Source of the DNA: Oopsacas minuta
Taxonomy: Eukaryota; Porifera; Hexactinellida; Lyssacinosida; Leucopsacidae
DNA length: 64,000 nucleotides
Reading direction: 5' to 3'
NCBI GenBank assembly: GCA_024704765.1
Contig: JAKMXF010000343.1
Coordinates: 1,079,349 to 1,143,348 of the forward strand
Shown here: positions 1 to 12,100 of the stretch, piece after piece
Position numbering within the stretch: the stretch's first letter is position 1
Layout of the letters: the number at the start of each line of letters is the position of its first letter
The notes under the pieces: generated by a model
What the model saw: only the letters and a program-made list of their open reading frames with translations
Databases searched by the model: none
What the model was told of the DNA's origin: nothing
Program-made: the position numbers and the translations under genes

Positions 1-1245
1 TCAACACTTGGAGCAGAATCTACTCTTATTGTCTGTATGCGTTTCATCGATAACGATTGCATAAAGGAAGAATTGCTTTTCGTTGATTATTTTGAATGTC
101 GTTGCACTGGACAAGATATCTCCAAGATGGTAGATCCTATTTTGACTCACATCAGATTAGTTTAAGCCAAGTTGTTAGTGTTAGTACAGATGGAGCTAGA
201 AATATGACTGGTAGAGATACTGGATTCTGGGGATGTTTTAAAAAGGGAAGTACCGCAGTGCAGTTTTATCCATTGTATGCTTCATAAACAGGTGCTAGCT
301 GCTAAAAATCTCCAGCCTGAACTCCATGAAACACTTAACCTTGTCATCAAAGTTGTGAACTTTGTCAAATCAAGTCCTTTGAACGAACGTATACCAAAAA
401 AACTATGTGAAGATTCTGAAGCAGAACATGACGTCCTCCTTTTCCACACAGAAGTTCGCTGGCTTAGTAGAGGAAAAGCTCTTGAACGAGTATATTCTAT
501 TTATGATCAGTTATGTGAATTTCTAGATCAGAAACATTTCTTCGAGACAGAAGAGTTTTCATCGATCTATTTCAAACTGAAATTAGCTTATCTTACTGAA
601 ATCTTCTCTTACTATAACCTGAGTAATCTTAGGTTGCAGGGAGATGGGATTTTTCTTCAAGCGGCTATAGAAAATGTGACTATATTTCAAAATAAGTTGA
701 AATTCTTTCGTTTACGCATACTGAGCAACCAATGGAACATGTTCCACGTGTAGAAGCAATTCTTTCTCTTTCACCACATCTTGAATTTAAATTTACTCCC
801 CTTGTCGAAGAACATTTGATGAATCTAGTTACTGATTTTTCCAATCGCTTTTCGGACGTTCCATCAATCCCTAAATACCTGCTAACCTCGTTGGATATGT
901 CACTGGAAGATATGATGGACTTAGACGACATCCTAGTAGACGAGTTGTTATATTTACAGGCAAATGAGGAGGCAAAAGCTAAATATTCTTGTGCTAACAA
1001 AACAAAATTCTGGTTTTTAGTGAAGGGGATAGCACAAAATATTTTCAAAACAGCTGAAAGATTGCTTTTGCTTCCATTTCAAACAACACATTTTTTGTGA
1101 GAAAACGTTTTCTTCAGCAGATTTTCTTAGGTCAAAACACCGCAGGCGACTTGACTTCAGGGAAGATTTAAGGATATCAGCATCAAGTTATAGTTCAGAT
1201 ATTGAAATATTAGCATCTAATAAGCAATTACAAGGTTCACATTAA
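1..1245 (+). pseudogene. hAT transposase pseudogene, ZBED5-like, 5' truncated by window
   Basis: The frames together read as the C-terminal two thirds of a hAT transposase of the ZBED5/FAM200 type. The first bases continue a strand-like segment that normally precedes the second catalytic Asp. The STDGARNMTGRDTGF segment (about 181-225) is the usual TDGA motif, and HTEVRWLSRGKALERV (about 448-495) is the family hallmark. The C-terminal dimerisation region ends ASNKQLQGSH followed by TAA at 1243-1245. The reading frame changes at least three times (near 270, 735 and 1085), and the dimerisation segment after 1085 is broken, so no functional protein is made. It has no host neighbour and is simply the gene of the surrounding element. 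Confidence 0.85.
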
Positions 1246-1357
1246 TTACTGTTAATTTGAATTAAAAAAACTAATTCCAAAGTATTTGGGGAGAGGGGGG
1301 ACCAAAAGGGAGAGTAAACTTCATGGGGGGAAGGCCAGAAAAGGTTGAGAACTACTG
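1..1357 (+). mobile_element. hAT transposon, right part only (cut by window edge)
   Basis: The right end is visible. Read on the minus strand from 1357 it starts CAGTAGTTCTCAACCTTT, a typical hAT terminal sequence of the Charlie/ZBED type. The 8 bp directly outside, GTATACAT (1358-1365), is the expected size of a hAT target duplication, but the other copy lies outside the window, so the duplication cannot be confirmed. A decayed transposase gene fills 1-1245. The 112 bp between its stop and the terminus is purine-rich on the plus strand. Confidence 0.85.
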
Positions 1358-2289
1358 GTATACATTACTGGTACAATCCAGTTTAATTTATTCGAATTTA
1401 TAGTCTAAATATATTTCCCAATTTCTGTTAGAGCCATTGTTTTGATAATTTGTTGATTCTACATGTTCCGTTTTCTTTTTAGCAGGGTACAATGGCAGAA
1501 ATATTCCTACACTTTATTTTACATTTTTGCATTACCTATGTTAGTTGTTTCAATTTATCGAATTTCCATAACTCATAGAAAATAATGTCCAATAATGTAA
1601 TATTTATCTCCCTGGGGTGAGGAAGCTCGGAACTTTCTCTAACATTACATAATTTCTGAAAAAAAGAACCATTTCTTCTATGTAATTGGCAGGATCAAAA
1701 TTTTTACCCTAAGATTCGGACGTGTTTGAGGTTGAAGCATGATTCCGAAATTTTAACGTAGACCTAGAGCCCTTTAGTGGCTATCGAACCAAACCGCCTA
1801 TATAATTCTCCTTGGGAGCGTTACATAATCTTTATGGTATATTTAATCTATTTAATGCATTCATTAGACAATATTCTAGCGTATATCTTCAAATATTTGT
1901 TTCATGGTGATAAATTGCCTCTAAGGTGATCATTGCCTGAGCCGTATTTCAGGTACCAAGAAACCCCAACTCCCTGAGACTTGCTCTCAACAGGCATATA
2001 GGAGGTAATCGAGTACCGTGACTCCGAATTTCGCATTTTCAAGTTTCTCATATATAAATTTAGTGTTCTATTTATGAACATAAAGTATATTATAAGTTAT
2101 CTCTAATATAAGTACGTGAAAATTTAATCAGCACAATATACAATGAACGAACTAATTCATGATATGAGAGATAAATAATGCAGTAAGAAAGACAGGTAAA
2201 ATCGGAGAACTTTGTTCAATTTTGTTCAATCAGTGCCTGTTTCTCGTCAAGACAGTGTAAATATTGTGAATTTAAGGGAGATAGAATAA
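1358..2289. other. No gene; carries one copy of a dispersed ~85 bp repeat
   Basis: I see no coding region with family resemblance. At about 1965-2060 lies one copy of a dispersed module, recognisable by GAGACTTGCTCTCAA, then GGTAATCGAGTAC, then AATTTCGCATTTTC. Other copies are at about 40836-40935 (inverted) and 57140-57225. The rest is unremarkable AT-rich sequence. Confidence 0.6.
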
Positions 2290-2831
2290 ACCAATATAGT
2301 TGTCGATATAACAAAGAGTATTTGCCCATCAGATAGTGTAGGGAATAGAAAATAGGTTCGAACTGAAGAGAAATCCTAGGACATCAAATATTGAAGAAAT
2401 TTGGTCAATAGAGCCCAAAGAAATCATTAGACATCTTCACATTTATCCTGAAATAAAGGAAGTAATAGAGAGCAAAGGAAAAATCAATCAAGAGAGCTTA
2501 AGAAATTGTGTATTCCAAAGCAGTGAACAGACATCAGATTGTGACGTAAATCGGATAAAGAGACCACATAAATAGTCAGTCATCTACATATTTGTCCTGA
2601 AATATAGGAAGTAACATAGAGCAGAGGATATAATCAGTCAAGGGGGCTTGCTTTAGCAATTGTGACACTCCAACAAAGTCAACAGACACCAAATAGTGAC
2701 CTAATTCGTCTAAAGTGCCCAGATAATTCATCAGACATCTCCCATTTGACATGAAATAGAGGAAGTAATAGAGAGCAAAGGATATAATCAATCAAGAGAG
2801 CTTATTTCAGAAATTGTGCATTCCAAAGAAG
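2290..2831. repeat. Tandem array of ~150 bp units, about 3 copies
   Basis: Equivalent blocks recur with starts near 2432, 2581 and 2736 (spacing 149 and 155 bp). A weaker first unit reaches back to about 2290. Shared landmarks are an ACATCT core, then GGAAGTAATAGAGAGCA, then ATCAATCAAGAGAGCTT, then a run ending TTCCAAAG. The units differ at many positions, so the array is old. It stops exactly where the hAT-like insertion at 2832 begins. Confidence 0.7.
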
Positions 2832-4051
2832 CAGGAACGTTGCCACCAGATTTTACCTGGGGGGGGCAAGAAATTACCAGGGGGGCACGAAGTTTCCAAG
2901 GGGCAGGGCGATGGGCAAGGTGTTTCACGGGTTTAGCAGCAGCATACCCAGTGGCGGATCAATAAATTTTTAGTTAGGTAGAACCATCCAGCAGTGCAGT
3001 TGCATCGTGTGACTTTGATATATGGGGGGCACACATTCAATCTGGTTGTCAACAAGTTCTAGATGTTTCCTACCAGATTGAATTTGGTAGCCCAGATTTC
3101 AAAGCCTTTGGGCGCTGTAAGCAACCAGTAAGGTCCAAGAGCCAAACAAATTGAAAGAAATAACGTTTGGTCTGCAATTTCCCCAGAAAGTTGTTTTTTT
3201 CTGGTCGAGTAATGAGTAACTCGGAGAATATTTGGGGGCCCCCAGTCACATAAGCACGACGCTACTGCAGCTGGGGGTTTGATGTGCTGTAGGTCTTCCA
3301 GTCGTGACGTGGCGTAACCCTTGGACAATAAGTTATAATAGCTACTACATTGATTACCTTTGCCAGTACGTGGCAGTCCACATAGGTTTGAATCTTGAAA
3401 CAATTTATCCTAACTGCGTAATACACATTTGGCTTAATTATTTTCCGATTGGCTTTGTGCTTTGCGTATATGAATAAGATGGATACATTTCAGGGTACTC
3501 CCCAGGAATTTGTTAAGGTGTATCGGTTTATGTGTTATGTTTCTGGAGGAATTTTCACCAGCCATAGCTCAATTCCAAAGTTATATTTTAGGATTAAATA
3601 GTGAAATCTTTAAACAAACAACGAGAAGTTATCAATAATCATTTTATCAATGGAGGGATCGGCCGAAAGTCGTACGATAATCCCTGATGATATTATAACT
3701 TGTATAATCAATTCTAGATTGACTGTGCCGACTATACTTTAGTATAGTGTCCCAGTATTGAAATTGGTGCCTATAATTTCTTTAACAACTGAAGGTATAC
3801 CGGTCCGATACGCCAAAACGGCCTGGGGAAAACACTGCACTTGCTCAGGGTATAAACATTCAAAAATATTACCTAATTCGATAGATCAATACAAGCTATA
3901 TCCCTTATTTAGGAGTGAGATTAAATAATATTGAGCATAAGATGTGAGCCCTAAATTTTCCAGTTTGCAATTTAAGCCAAGGGGTCCGGTAGCATGCCCC
4001 GGGTCACAAGTTTACCAGGGGGCATTGCCACCCACTCTGGCGGAGGCCCTG
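2832..4051. mobile_element. Non-autonomous hAT-like element, 1.22 kb
   Basis: The left end starts CAGGAACGTTGCCACC and the right end, read inward on the minus strand, starts CAGGGCCTCCGCCAG. A GGTGGCAA block follows at similar depth. The flanks are CAAAGAAG (2824-2831) and TAAAGAAG (4052-4059), an 8 bp duplication with one mismatch. No transposase is inside. Near 2947 a second hAT-like end (CAGTGGCGGATC) suggests a nested insertion whose partner end I could not find. Confidence 0.65.
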
Positions 4052-4760
4052 TAAAGAAGTAATTATGCCCAAGATAGTTACATAATTAGTTTCCCGGTGG
4101 TTATTTATCCTGGTGAAATCATAAGATATCAGAGATTAACTCACCTTATTTGCTTACGATTTAATTGATGTTCTAATAGCCTCTAGCTTTGTGCTCCATT
4201 TTTGGCAATTTGTAATTTTCTTATCCAATATTTCTTGCATACTATCCCATCTATGGATTGTAACCTACGAGTTTACTTGTGGCACCATTATGACTTAACT
4301 TGGCTCTATTTCAATAATTTTTCAATTGCATTCGCAAAAATCTATATACCTGTGTCGCCTACCATCGAAACATTCGATTTAGTAGCTTTTATTCTTGCAT
4401 GATTATAATGTATCGTAACATTACAACCAGATATTGACCCAACCACTATTGAATAAAAATGTACCTCAGGTACCCATACTCCAAAATAGTTACATGAGCA
4501 ACAGGCAAATTGAGTAATGCATATATTTAAACGAGTGTGAAGTTAGTTTCGTGAATGTGAACAAAATATTTCTTCCCGTGACATTTAGAATACATGATGG
4601 TCGACGGTAGGTAAAATTAATAGCTTAAAGCACTACCTTGCTTAATTAGACATAAATATTTCTGACTTTCCAAGACTCGTTACGTCTCACACTGGATTAT
4701 TAACTTAGTCAATCTTCTATCAGTTGGAAAAGCTGAAAGAAGGAGGTGTAACCAATCCAG
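4052..4760. other. No gene recognised
   Basis: Spacer between the hAT-like element and the Harbinger element. A 66-codon open frame at 4202-4402 has no recognisable motif and looks like chance. Nothing else is supportable. Confidence 0.5.
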
Positions 4761-4917
4761 CCGCCGTATTCACTAAGCATACTTAGTACTTAAGTACTAA
4801 GTACGTACTTAAGTACTAAGTATGTACTTAGTTAAGTACGTACTTAAGTCGTATTCACTAAGAGTTAAGTACGTACTTGAGTATGTACTTAACTAAGTAC
4901 ATACTTAAGTATCACTT
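4761..4917. repeat. Left terminal/subterminal repeat array of the Harbinger element
   Basis: About 155 bp made almost entirely of permutations of TACTTAAGTAC, TAAGTACGTACTTA and related near-palindromes. GTATTCACTAAG occurs twice (about 4767 and 4850). The mirrored array is at 7495-7650. Such subterminal motifs are candidate binding sites for the element's own Myb-like and nuclease proteins (inference). Confidence 0.8.
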
Positions 4918-5250
4918 ATATTCATGAATTTGTGAGTTTCTGATGGATTGCTTTACAGAATTACTTTCAATCATTCAGGAATATATTTTCAAAAATTTCA
5001 TGGTTTATGCATGATCTCACGATAATATTGTGGTTTACGTTCATGAAATACTTCACAAATAATGTTACAAGGAATTCCTCGAACGCTTATGATATAACAT
5101 ATCTGTTACTAAGGAATGCATTACTTTGTATGTAATGTTAAATACTATCATTCTGAATTATACATTCCAAGTTACACTAATGACTGTTTTGCTAAATACA
5201 ATTATGATCAAATATAATATATAAATATTCCAGTATTTTAATATAAACAA

Positions 5251-6296
5251 ATGGCACAGATGATTCCACTATTTCTCGCAGAAGAAGAACCCTCTTCCTC
5301 AATGGCACGTCAACGAGTTTTCAGGGATCTCAATGATCCCCTAGATTGTTATGATGATATGGAACTTGTTCGACGTTTCCGTTTCTCTAGAGTTTCAATA
5401 TCTAAAATTGCAGAGTTGATAGCTAACTATTTGAATTTCACCGAGCGTTCTTGTGCTGCTTCCCCTCACTTGCAAGTTGGTGTGGCACTTCAATTTTTCG
5501 CTTCTGGAACGTTCCAGATAATTTGTGGAGATGGGATAAACGTAAGCCAAGCTTCTGCCTCTCGTTATATCCGAGATGTTTCTCTGGGTTTGCAAGCTAT
5601 ATACCATCAGTTTGTTAGTTTGCCTGCTGGTCTCAAGAGGGTAGAAGTCAAAAACAAGTTTTATGAAATTGCTCACTTTCTAGGCGTAGTAGGATTAGTT
5701 GACGGAACACACATACGAATCCAAAGACCCTCGGAAAATGAAGCAGATTATATAAATCGGCATTTTTACCACTCAATTAATGTCCAGGCTATTTGCCAAC
5801 CAGATGGAATGTTTAGTGATGTATTGGCATGTTTTCCTGGGTCTGTTCACGATTCACGGATTTGGAAGAATTCAGGTGTTGGGATGCATGTTGAAATACC
5901 TTTTCAATAGGGGAGCATATATTAGGAGATAGCGGTTACATGATGAGGCCATATTTACTCACTCCTTATCGCCAACCAATATCTACTCCCCAATTTAACT
6001 ACAACTATGCACATAAGAGGACAAGGGTTATTGTTGAACAGACATTTGGGCGATGGAAACGAAGATTCCACTGTCTTTATGGAAAGCTCAGGATGAGTCC
6101 AGATAAAGTTTGTTCCATCATAGTTGCTTGTGCAGTATAGCATAACATAGCAATACAGTGGAAACAACCTCTCTTAGAAGATGAAGTCTCCGATGATTCC
6201 TATCCGGATGATGTTCTTGACTTTGAAGAAACTGTTGGGCATTTGGCATCAAAGCATTACAGGGATCAATTTTCTATTCATAATTTCAGCAACTAA
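5251..6296 (+). pseudogene. Harbinger transposase-derived nuclease (HARBI1-like), broken
   Basis: DDE nuclease of PIF/Harbinger elements, which cuts and joins DNA at the element ends. From ATG 5251 the frame runs 219 codons. The helix-turn-helix part is in the first ~120 residues, the first acidic motif is VDGTHIRIQRP (D codon near 5701), and the second is CFPGSVHDSRIW (near 5849). It then hits TAG at 5908. The continuing match lies one frame over, with ILGDSGYMMRPYL (about 5915-5955) and VEQTFGRWKRRFHCLYGKL (about 6030-6090), which supplies the Glu. A TAG follows at 6138, inside what should be ACAVLHN. The family C-terminus ends at TAA 6294-6296. One frameshift and one nonsense codon mean it is inactive; the acidic residues themselves are retained. 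Confidence 0.9.
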
Positions 6297-6373
6297 ATTC
6301 ACATAGCATATATGTTGTGATGTAGATATGGAAACATTTTGCACAGTTAATGATTATAAGGTAACATGGAAAT

Positions 6374-6488
6374 TGTAGTTTTGAAACATCTAAGTAGGGT
6401 GTTGGTCTTTGTAGTTTTGAAACATCCAAGTAGGGTGTGGGTCTTCGTAGTTTTGAAACATCTAAGTAGGATGTTGGTCTTTGTAGTT
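6374..6488. repeat. 36 bp tandem repeat, 3.2 copies
   Basis: Three consecutive 36 bp units (6374-6409, 6410-6445, 6446-6481), each beginning with TGTAGTTTTGAAACATC or a one-base variant, followed by a 7 bp partial unit. They differ at only a few sites. The repeat lies between the two Harbinger ORFs and keeps one frame open across its length, which is expected because 36 is divisible by three and no unit contains a stop in that frame. Confidence 0.9.
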
Positions 6489-6597
6489 GGGATATTTATT
6501 TGTGAAATGTATCAAGTATCGCACTTGAATTGGGAGCTAGTTGTTGCATTATGAAAACTATAAATTGGTGGCGGTTATTGATATTCCAAAGAAAGAG

Positions 6598-7323
6598 TAT
6601 GGACAAGGTCGCAAAGTAAATTGGAAAAGGAGGAGGAGTATACACTCATTGAGGCAATCCAGGATGCTGGAGATATATTGAGAGGTACTGCTGGTCATTG
6701 CGCGGAGATAAACAAAAAAAAAGACAAGGCTTTGGAACAATGTTATGAGGAAAATCAATTCCATCCATGGCAACTACCGAGATGTGAAAGATATTAAGAA
6801 GAAGTGGAACAATCTAAAAGGTTCCGCAAAAGCCCGTGTGGATTCCAATCGAAGGGAAGCGAGGAGGACAGGAGGAGGGCCAAATGAAGCTGGTGAAGTG
6901 GAGGATGAAGACATCCGGATCCTTAGCTCCGACAGGGAAATATCCACATCTGTGACGGAGAGAGTATCACTGATGTTCTCAAGTACGCCAGCGTTCTCTG
7001 GAATATGTGGTAGTGTTGATATGTTTCAAGCCCCAACAACATTGCCTTCACACACTGAGATTAGCGAAAGCAGAGAAGTAACACCAGTGTTTGAGGGACC
7101 AGAAGTTACTGTAGTTAACAGTCGTCCAGAGGGAAGGCGTAGGCGTAAGAGGAGCATCGAACAGTCAACAAAGGTCTCTGATTTACTTCCTCTGCAAAGA
7201 GAAGTGCTCCTTAAACAGGTGGAAGTATTCTTGGCTCAACTACAGCTGATTGAAGAGCAGAGGGAGTATTATCGTCATAAAAAGCAGAGACTTTTAGAAA
7301 AAGATCAACAGCAGCAGCTTTAG
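6598..7323 (+). pseudogene. Harbinger second protein, Myb/SANT-like DNA-binding, frameshifted
   Basis: Partner protein of PIF/Harbinger transposase, thought to bind DNA and bring the nuclease to the ends and to the nucleus. The N-terminal Myb/SANT-like helix block (EEEYTLIEAIQDAGDIL, about 6625-6675) is in one frame. After a shift near 6740 the match continues from 6745 with YRDVKDIKKKWNNLKGSAKA and then RREARRTGGGP, a segment characteristic of this family. The C-terminal 60 residues are a charged, Gln-rich probable coiled coil (LLKQVEVFLAQLQLIEEQRE) ending at TAG 7321-7323. The start codon cannot be fixed because the extreme N-terminus is also out of frame. Confidence 0.8.
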
Positions 7324-7484
7324 ATATACGATTTAGTCACATTGTAACATCATACAAAATCATAATTTATAGTGAAAGTATGAATTAATCAAAGAAAACG
7401 AGTGATTGAAGTGATTACATCAATGTTATCGATAAATATAATATGTTTGGAAACTTAAAATAGAGCTTGAATAACTTAAGCAAC

Positions 7485-7652
7485 CTCGGTAGGTTACTTA
7501 ACTTTTGTACTTAAGTACATACTTAAGTATAAGCTTAAATCTTAGTGAATACCAATCTTAGTGAATACGGTTTAAGTATGTACTTAGACTTAAGTACTAA
7601 GTACATACTTAAGTACTAAGTACATACTTGAGTATGCTTAGTGAATACGGCC
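7485..7652. repeat. Right terminal/subterminal repeat array of the Harbinger element
   Basis: Mirror of the left array: repeated TACTTAAGTAC/TAAGTACATACTTA motifs, three copies of the CTTAGTGAATAC core (about 7543, 7556, 7638), and the terminal CTTAGTGAATACGGCC ending near 7652. The arrays differ in repeat order, so they have shuffled internally while keeping the outer ~20 bp. Confidence 0.8.
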
Positions 7653-8529
7653 CCAGAATACAAAATACAAAAATGAAACTTCATTATTTAATGCCTCTGA
7701 ATCGAGTAAAAAAAGAAAGAATAATATGGGAATTTTAGTAGAGCTGTACCTGATATTAAGTTACACTCCGTTTTCAGACATACTGCCCTGATATTTTACG
7801 TAATTGTATATCACAGTAAGAAAAATAATTTGTATTAAAATTAAAGAAATATAATGGTAGTTTCACTTATGTTCAATAGTAATTAGAGAACTTTGGCATC
7901 CAATTTCAAAATGCGAAGTGTCAGAATATTCTTTCTGAAACAGGATAGCTGGGCAGGGATTCGGGAATAAACGGAGAGAAACTTTAATCCTGGACAACCA
8001 TGGTATTGAGTAGAATTATACACACATTAACCACAGGATGTAACTGTAAGTAAACATGAAATGTATTTGTTGGGGAAATAGGGGGAAATAAAAGAATTTA
8101 CAGCCATGGATAAAGTAAACTCATCTCACAATGATTACTAAAAGGCTTACAGCCATATTTGTCACATTCATGACTATATAGTTGCTTGAGAAAGATGGGA
8201 AGATATTCTTCCCTTTTGAGAATGATAGCTCAGCAAAAGTATGTCTTTAGCATTCTTTTAGATATGATGTCTTGTGCTCACTTTGTCTTATGACAAGGCA
8301 CAATCATTATTTGTGTCTTTATACTGGTACTAGATTGCACATATTGTGTAGACAAGTATCAGTGTGGCTTATAATGACCAAGAATAAGCAAAATGACATC
8401 ACAAAGATAGTGCTCAAATTGTTTCCATAGTCAGATCGCTCAAAATGGATTATGCTGTTTTCGGTCGTACAGTACTTCAATATCAACTGACGTCTCAACT
8501 AGTTGTGAAATGAAATCGACTAATCAATC
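7653..8529. other. No gene recognised
   Basis: AT-rich spacer without supportable coding, RNA or repeat features. Confidence 0.5.
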
Positions 8530-9115
8530 TGACTGTAAGTGCTTGAAGTAAAGTCTTGGGATAATCACCTTGCCTATGTGATGCGGTGCGTTGTCTTGTA
8601 TGTGCTATGCACCTTTCTTTCGTGTATTTGTGTAAAGCTCCTCCACAAAGTTAGGAAAGGCTCAAAATTTCTGAAATTTATGTTAGTGAAATTCGCCTTG
8701 TATTAACTCGAATTAGAGGCCCTATTTTTATCATCAATACGTCCCTAAAGCATAACCGAAGCCCCACCTCCATTAATGATTTTTGGGGACATTGAAGGAG
8801 ATATCTTTAGACTTTTCTTGCCAAACAATTTTTCGACCATCACAGCCAAATATACTGAACATTGTTTCGTCAGAAAATATTCCATGTTTCCAACTACTAA
8901 GATTCACGATGTGTGTTTGAAATATATAGCTAACCCCTTCTGATTTTTCTGTGAAATTAAGGACTTTTCGCAATCCATACGAGTCCGATAACCATAACCT
9001 TCCGGGTTGAAAAGATGAGTCAGAGTTCTCAAATTAGAGGTTCGATTTCATTTAACAATCGACTCGTGCTGGCGTTTACTTCGTTATGCTATTCAACTTG
9101 GACGTCTAGTTGATG
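8530..9115 (-). pseudogene. Tc1-type transposase relic
   Basis: Minus-strand frames contain the middle of a Tc1-family DDE transposase: WKHGIFSDETMFSIFGCDG and then RKIVWQ (about 8826-8913), which includes the first catalytic Asp in FSDE. A Gly-rich strand with MLWG follows (about 8745-8780), then QDNAPHHIGKVI (about 8567-8605), the second Asp motif. Several stops and at least two frameshifts separate the pieces. The helix-turn-helix region and the final E/D motif are not recognisable, and I could not identify terminal repeats. This is an old fragment. Confidence 0.75.
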
Positions 9116-12100
9116 GAAGATTTTTTATTATCCCAGGAGTTTCCATTTCAGTAGGGTGTAATGAAGATTGGAACAATTTATCATTAATAACTGGGAATAT
9201 TTTGGATACCACTTCGCCCTTTATTCCATCCGACGGCTACCTCACGAAGAGAGGTGGAAATTTCCCATATTTTAGCATAAAAGCTAAAACGATGAATGAA
9301 AGGGAATTAACTATGCAAACATGCTGACACCAAGTCTTCAAATATATATTATTTTTTCTCACATAAAAACTATGGTTAAACTAGAGATACTAGTTTTTCA
9401 TATATGGGCAGAACATGTACAAAAATCTCTCTGCAAGAATTTCAAATACTTTTTGCCCACTTAAAGTAAACTGGAATGATTTAAGTATAACTTGTTTTCT
9501 ACTTTGTTCTCGTTTCAGGGGATATGCACTAACCCGGAAAAAGTAACTCAACTATACAAAATATACAATAATATCATGACTATAGGCAAAAATAATTGCA
9601 ATTCATATGATTTGATGCCTGAAAGAACTATTGGACAATGTTAGTTTCATCGTTTCAGACTAAATATAGGAAGATTTCTTAAATTATATATTATGAAGCC
9701 ACACTTTGCTCATTAAATAGATCATGAGCTTATTTATTATTTGAAAACTAATTACATAAATATATAAGTGCCGCAATTCGGATGGTAGATAATTCCAGTG
9801 ATCTGAATTAACCCACCATGAATATTTCGAATTGTTTAAATCAAATATTGTTGAGTTGTTAGCATTATTATGTTTGTGCTACTTGTGGCAGAAGTGGCAC
9901 ATCAAAATTGTCTGCTCCACTTAAGATGTGGGGTTATGTTTGCCAAAATCAGCTTTATTTCCAACTATACAAACTATTACATGTAAGTTTAGAGAACCTC
10001 AATTGATCTTCATATTATATCGCATTCCAGTTAAGTGCCTCTTCTGCTACATATGTCTCAAACATTAAAACGCTAACAAATCAATAAGATTTACTCTAAA
10101 CAACCCTAAATATTCTTACTGAGGTAATACAGATCTGTAGAATCCAAATCTGCTATCAGAGTTGCGGAATCCAAGGCTGTTCTACAGGAATAATATTGCA
10201 ATAGGGGCTATCGACCACATTGACTCCGAAAATATATTCAGTTTCTCTTCATTACCTCTTTTTTGACAAATCGTCGTTGTAAATTTTGCTTGTTTTATCT
10301 CTATTTAATTGGAGATTTCTTCTATGACCCTAGGAATTCGATACTTATACCAGGGGTGTAGTGGAAAGGGTACGCAGGGGATACCATCCCCCACTAATTT
10401 AGCCCAGACATATTTGTTTTGAAAGAATTAATAAATCCAATGGGTACCTTGTGGGAAAAAGGAATTCCAGGCAATTTCCATGGGAAATCTCACATGGAAA
10501 TTTCCACATAGAATACTGTTAGATAGAGATGGGAATGGGAATCAAAATTTCATTCAGACGCCAACCATGGTGGGATATCACATATGATATACGAGTTGTA
10601 TTTTAGTGCTCCTATAGGGAGATGCCCTAATGGTATAGATGTGCGACGAACGTACGTATATACGTCCTCGCGGCCCTGCGATAGCGCTCGGTTAGCATGA
10701 AAATTAGTACACATATACATAATATGTCTGAGTATTGTTACTCTGGCATTGATTTTTTCTATCTTGAAATGGTTACAATTTTGGTAATTGACTATATTTC
10801 ACATCTTTCCACGTAAAATTCCTTAGCATGCTAAAGATTTGGTTCCAACAGGTTGTCAGTGGTAATTTGGTACCTAGAGTTTGAGAGTTACTAATCCACA
10901 GAATATTGATATAATCATATTTTCACACCTTTTGCTAACTTGTATATTAAAGTGATGGTAGAATATTTTGTATTACAAACTCTACTATTTTATAGCTCCG
11001 CTATGTCGTATGGAATTCTTTCAAATTTTTATCTTCATGATTATTGTTTAATCATATTTTTTACGTCTATTTCAAAATGATTCTAGAAAGTTCGGTTTAA
11101 CTCTGTCAGAGGTAATCGAGTGGAAATTTTCAAATCACACACTCAATGGATAATTATTCATGGTATTAATTAGAATATTATACATTTTTGCGTATATTTC
11201 AAATTGATGCGAGAGATTTCGTCTCAATAGTTAGACAAGGAGGGCCAGGGGGAAATGGCCCCTAATAAGCACACAAACAATTAACCCTGAGTTGCACTAC
11301 CAGTATGTCGGCAGGTCATTTTGATTTCAATGGGTATTTGGCTAAGTGAGCTTCCTATACTAATTTTCCAGGACTACACCCATGTTTATACCACATATAT
11401 GTGTTCTATGCTAATTCTTTCGACAAGTGCTACATTTTGGATTTTTGCTAAGCGATTAGGCATGACATTCAAGCAATTAGAATTTCTATGCCTCCTGCTA
11501 ACCTTATCGTATCAATTTTCCACACCTACCTATTATCTCTTTAAAACATGCTAATAGTTGCCTAATAATTGTTCTGAATAACTATAGTAAACTGGTTGAG
11601 TATTTCCAGAGATAATACCATAAAACGGTACGCCATCCCAACATTACTTCACTGAAACGACAATATTCTGTTTGGCTAGCATTCTGAAGATATTTGTTAG
11701 GATATACATTGCCAATTATTGCAAGATTTCAAAAACACTAACGCGCTACTCGGTTGCGAACATCTCGAGCAACATGATACTGCCATAATCTTTTTATACT
11801 CGATTACCCCAGGATAACCATTGTAAGCATGTTTCTACCACAATTTTGAAATTTGTTTACTTTATGTTCCTAAAACAAAGAAATATTCATAATATGTCGT
11901 TCACAATATCATATTCTGAATCTGCGTACTCAATTACCCCAATACAATGTTGTTTTGCTGTTGTTATGTTGTGTAATATTAGGTTCTGGACTTTATGAAC
12001 TGAACTTATGTTTCTATATGGAAGCATGACAGGCGTACACAGACACAAATTGAGATTTCTTAATATTGATAAGACCCAAGTATGGAAAATGGGGCGGTTT

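Larger units (their letters stand above)
4761..7652 (+). mobile_element. PIF/Harbinger transposon, two ORFs, decayed
   Basis: A 2.9 kb element bounded by inverted ends containing CCGTATTCACTAAGCATACT (left, from 4764) and its complement at about 7631-7650. It carries the two proteins typical of the superfamily in the same orientation: a HARBI1-type nuclease and a Myb/SANT-like DNA-binding partner. The triplet CAG sits just outside the left end (4758-4760) and as part of CCCAG outside the right end. That would fit a 3 bp duplication, but the outermost two or three bases of the two ends do not pair, so the exact borders are tentative. Confidence 0.85.

Noticed and set aside
680-1048. 122-codon minus-strand open frame
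   Set aside because: It is the antisense shadow of the hAT transposase pseudogene, which has clear family motifs on the plus strand.
3059-3403. 114-codon minus-strand open frame
   Set aside because: It lies inside the non-autonomous hAT-like insertion, with no family motif; its higher GC content follows that of the element.
10351-10700. hAT element starting CAGGGGTGTAGTGG
   Set aside because: No matching opposite end or 8 bp duplication could be found, so only an orphan end is possible.
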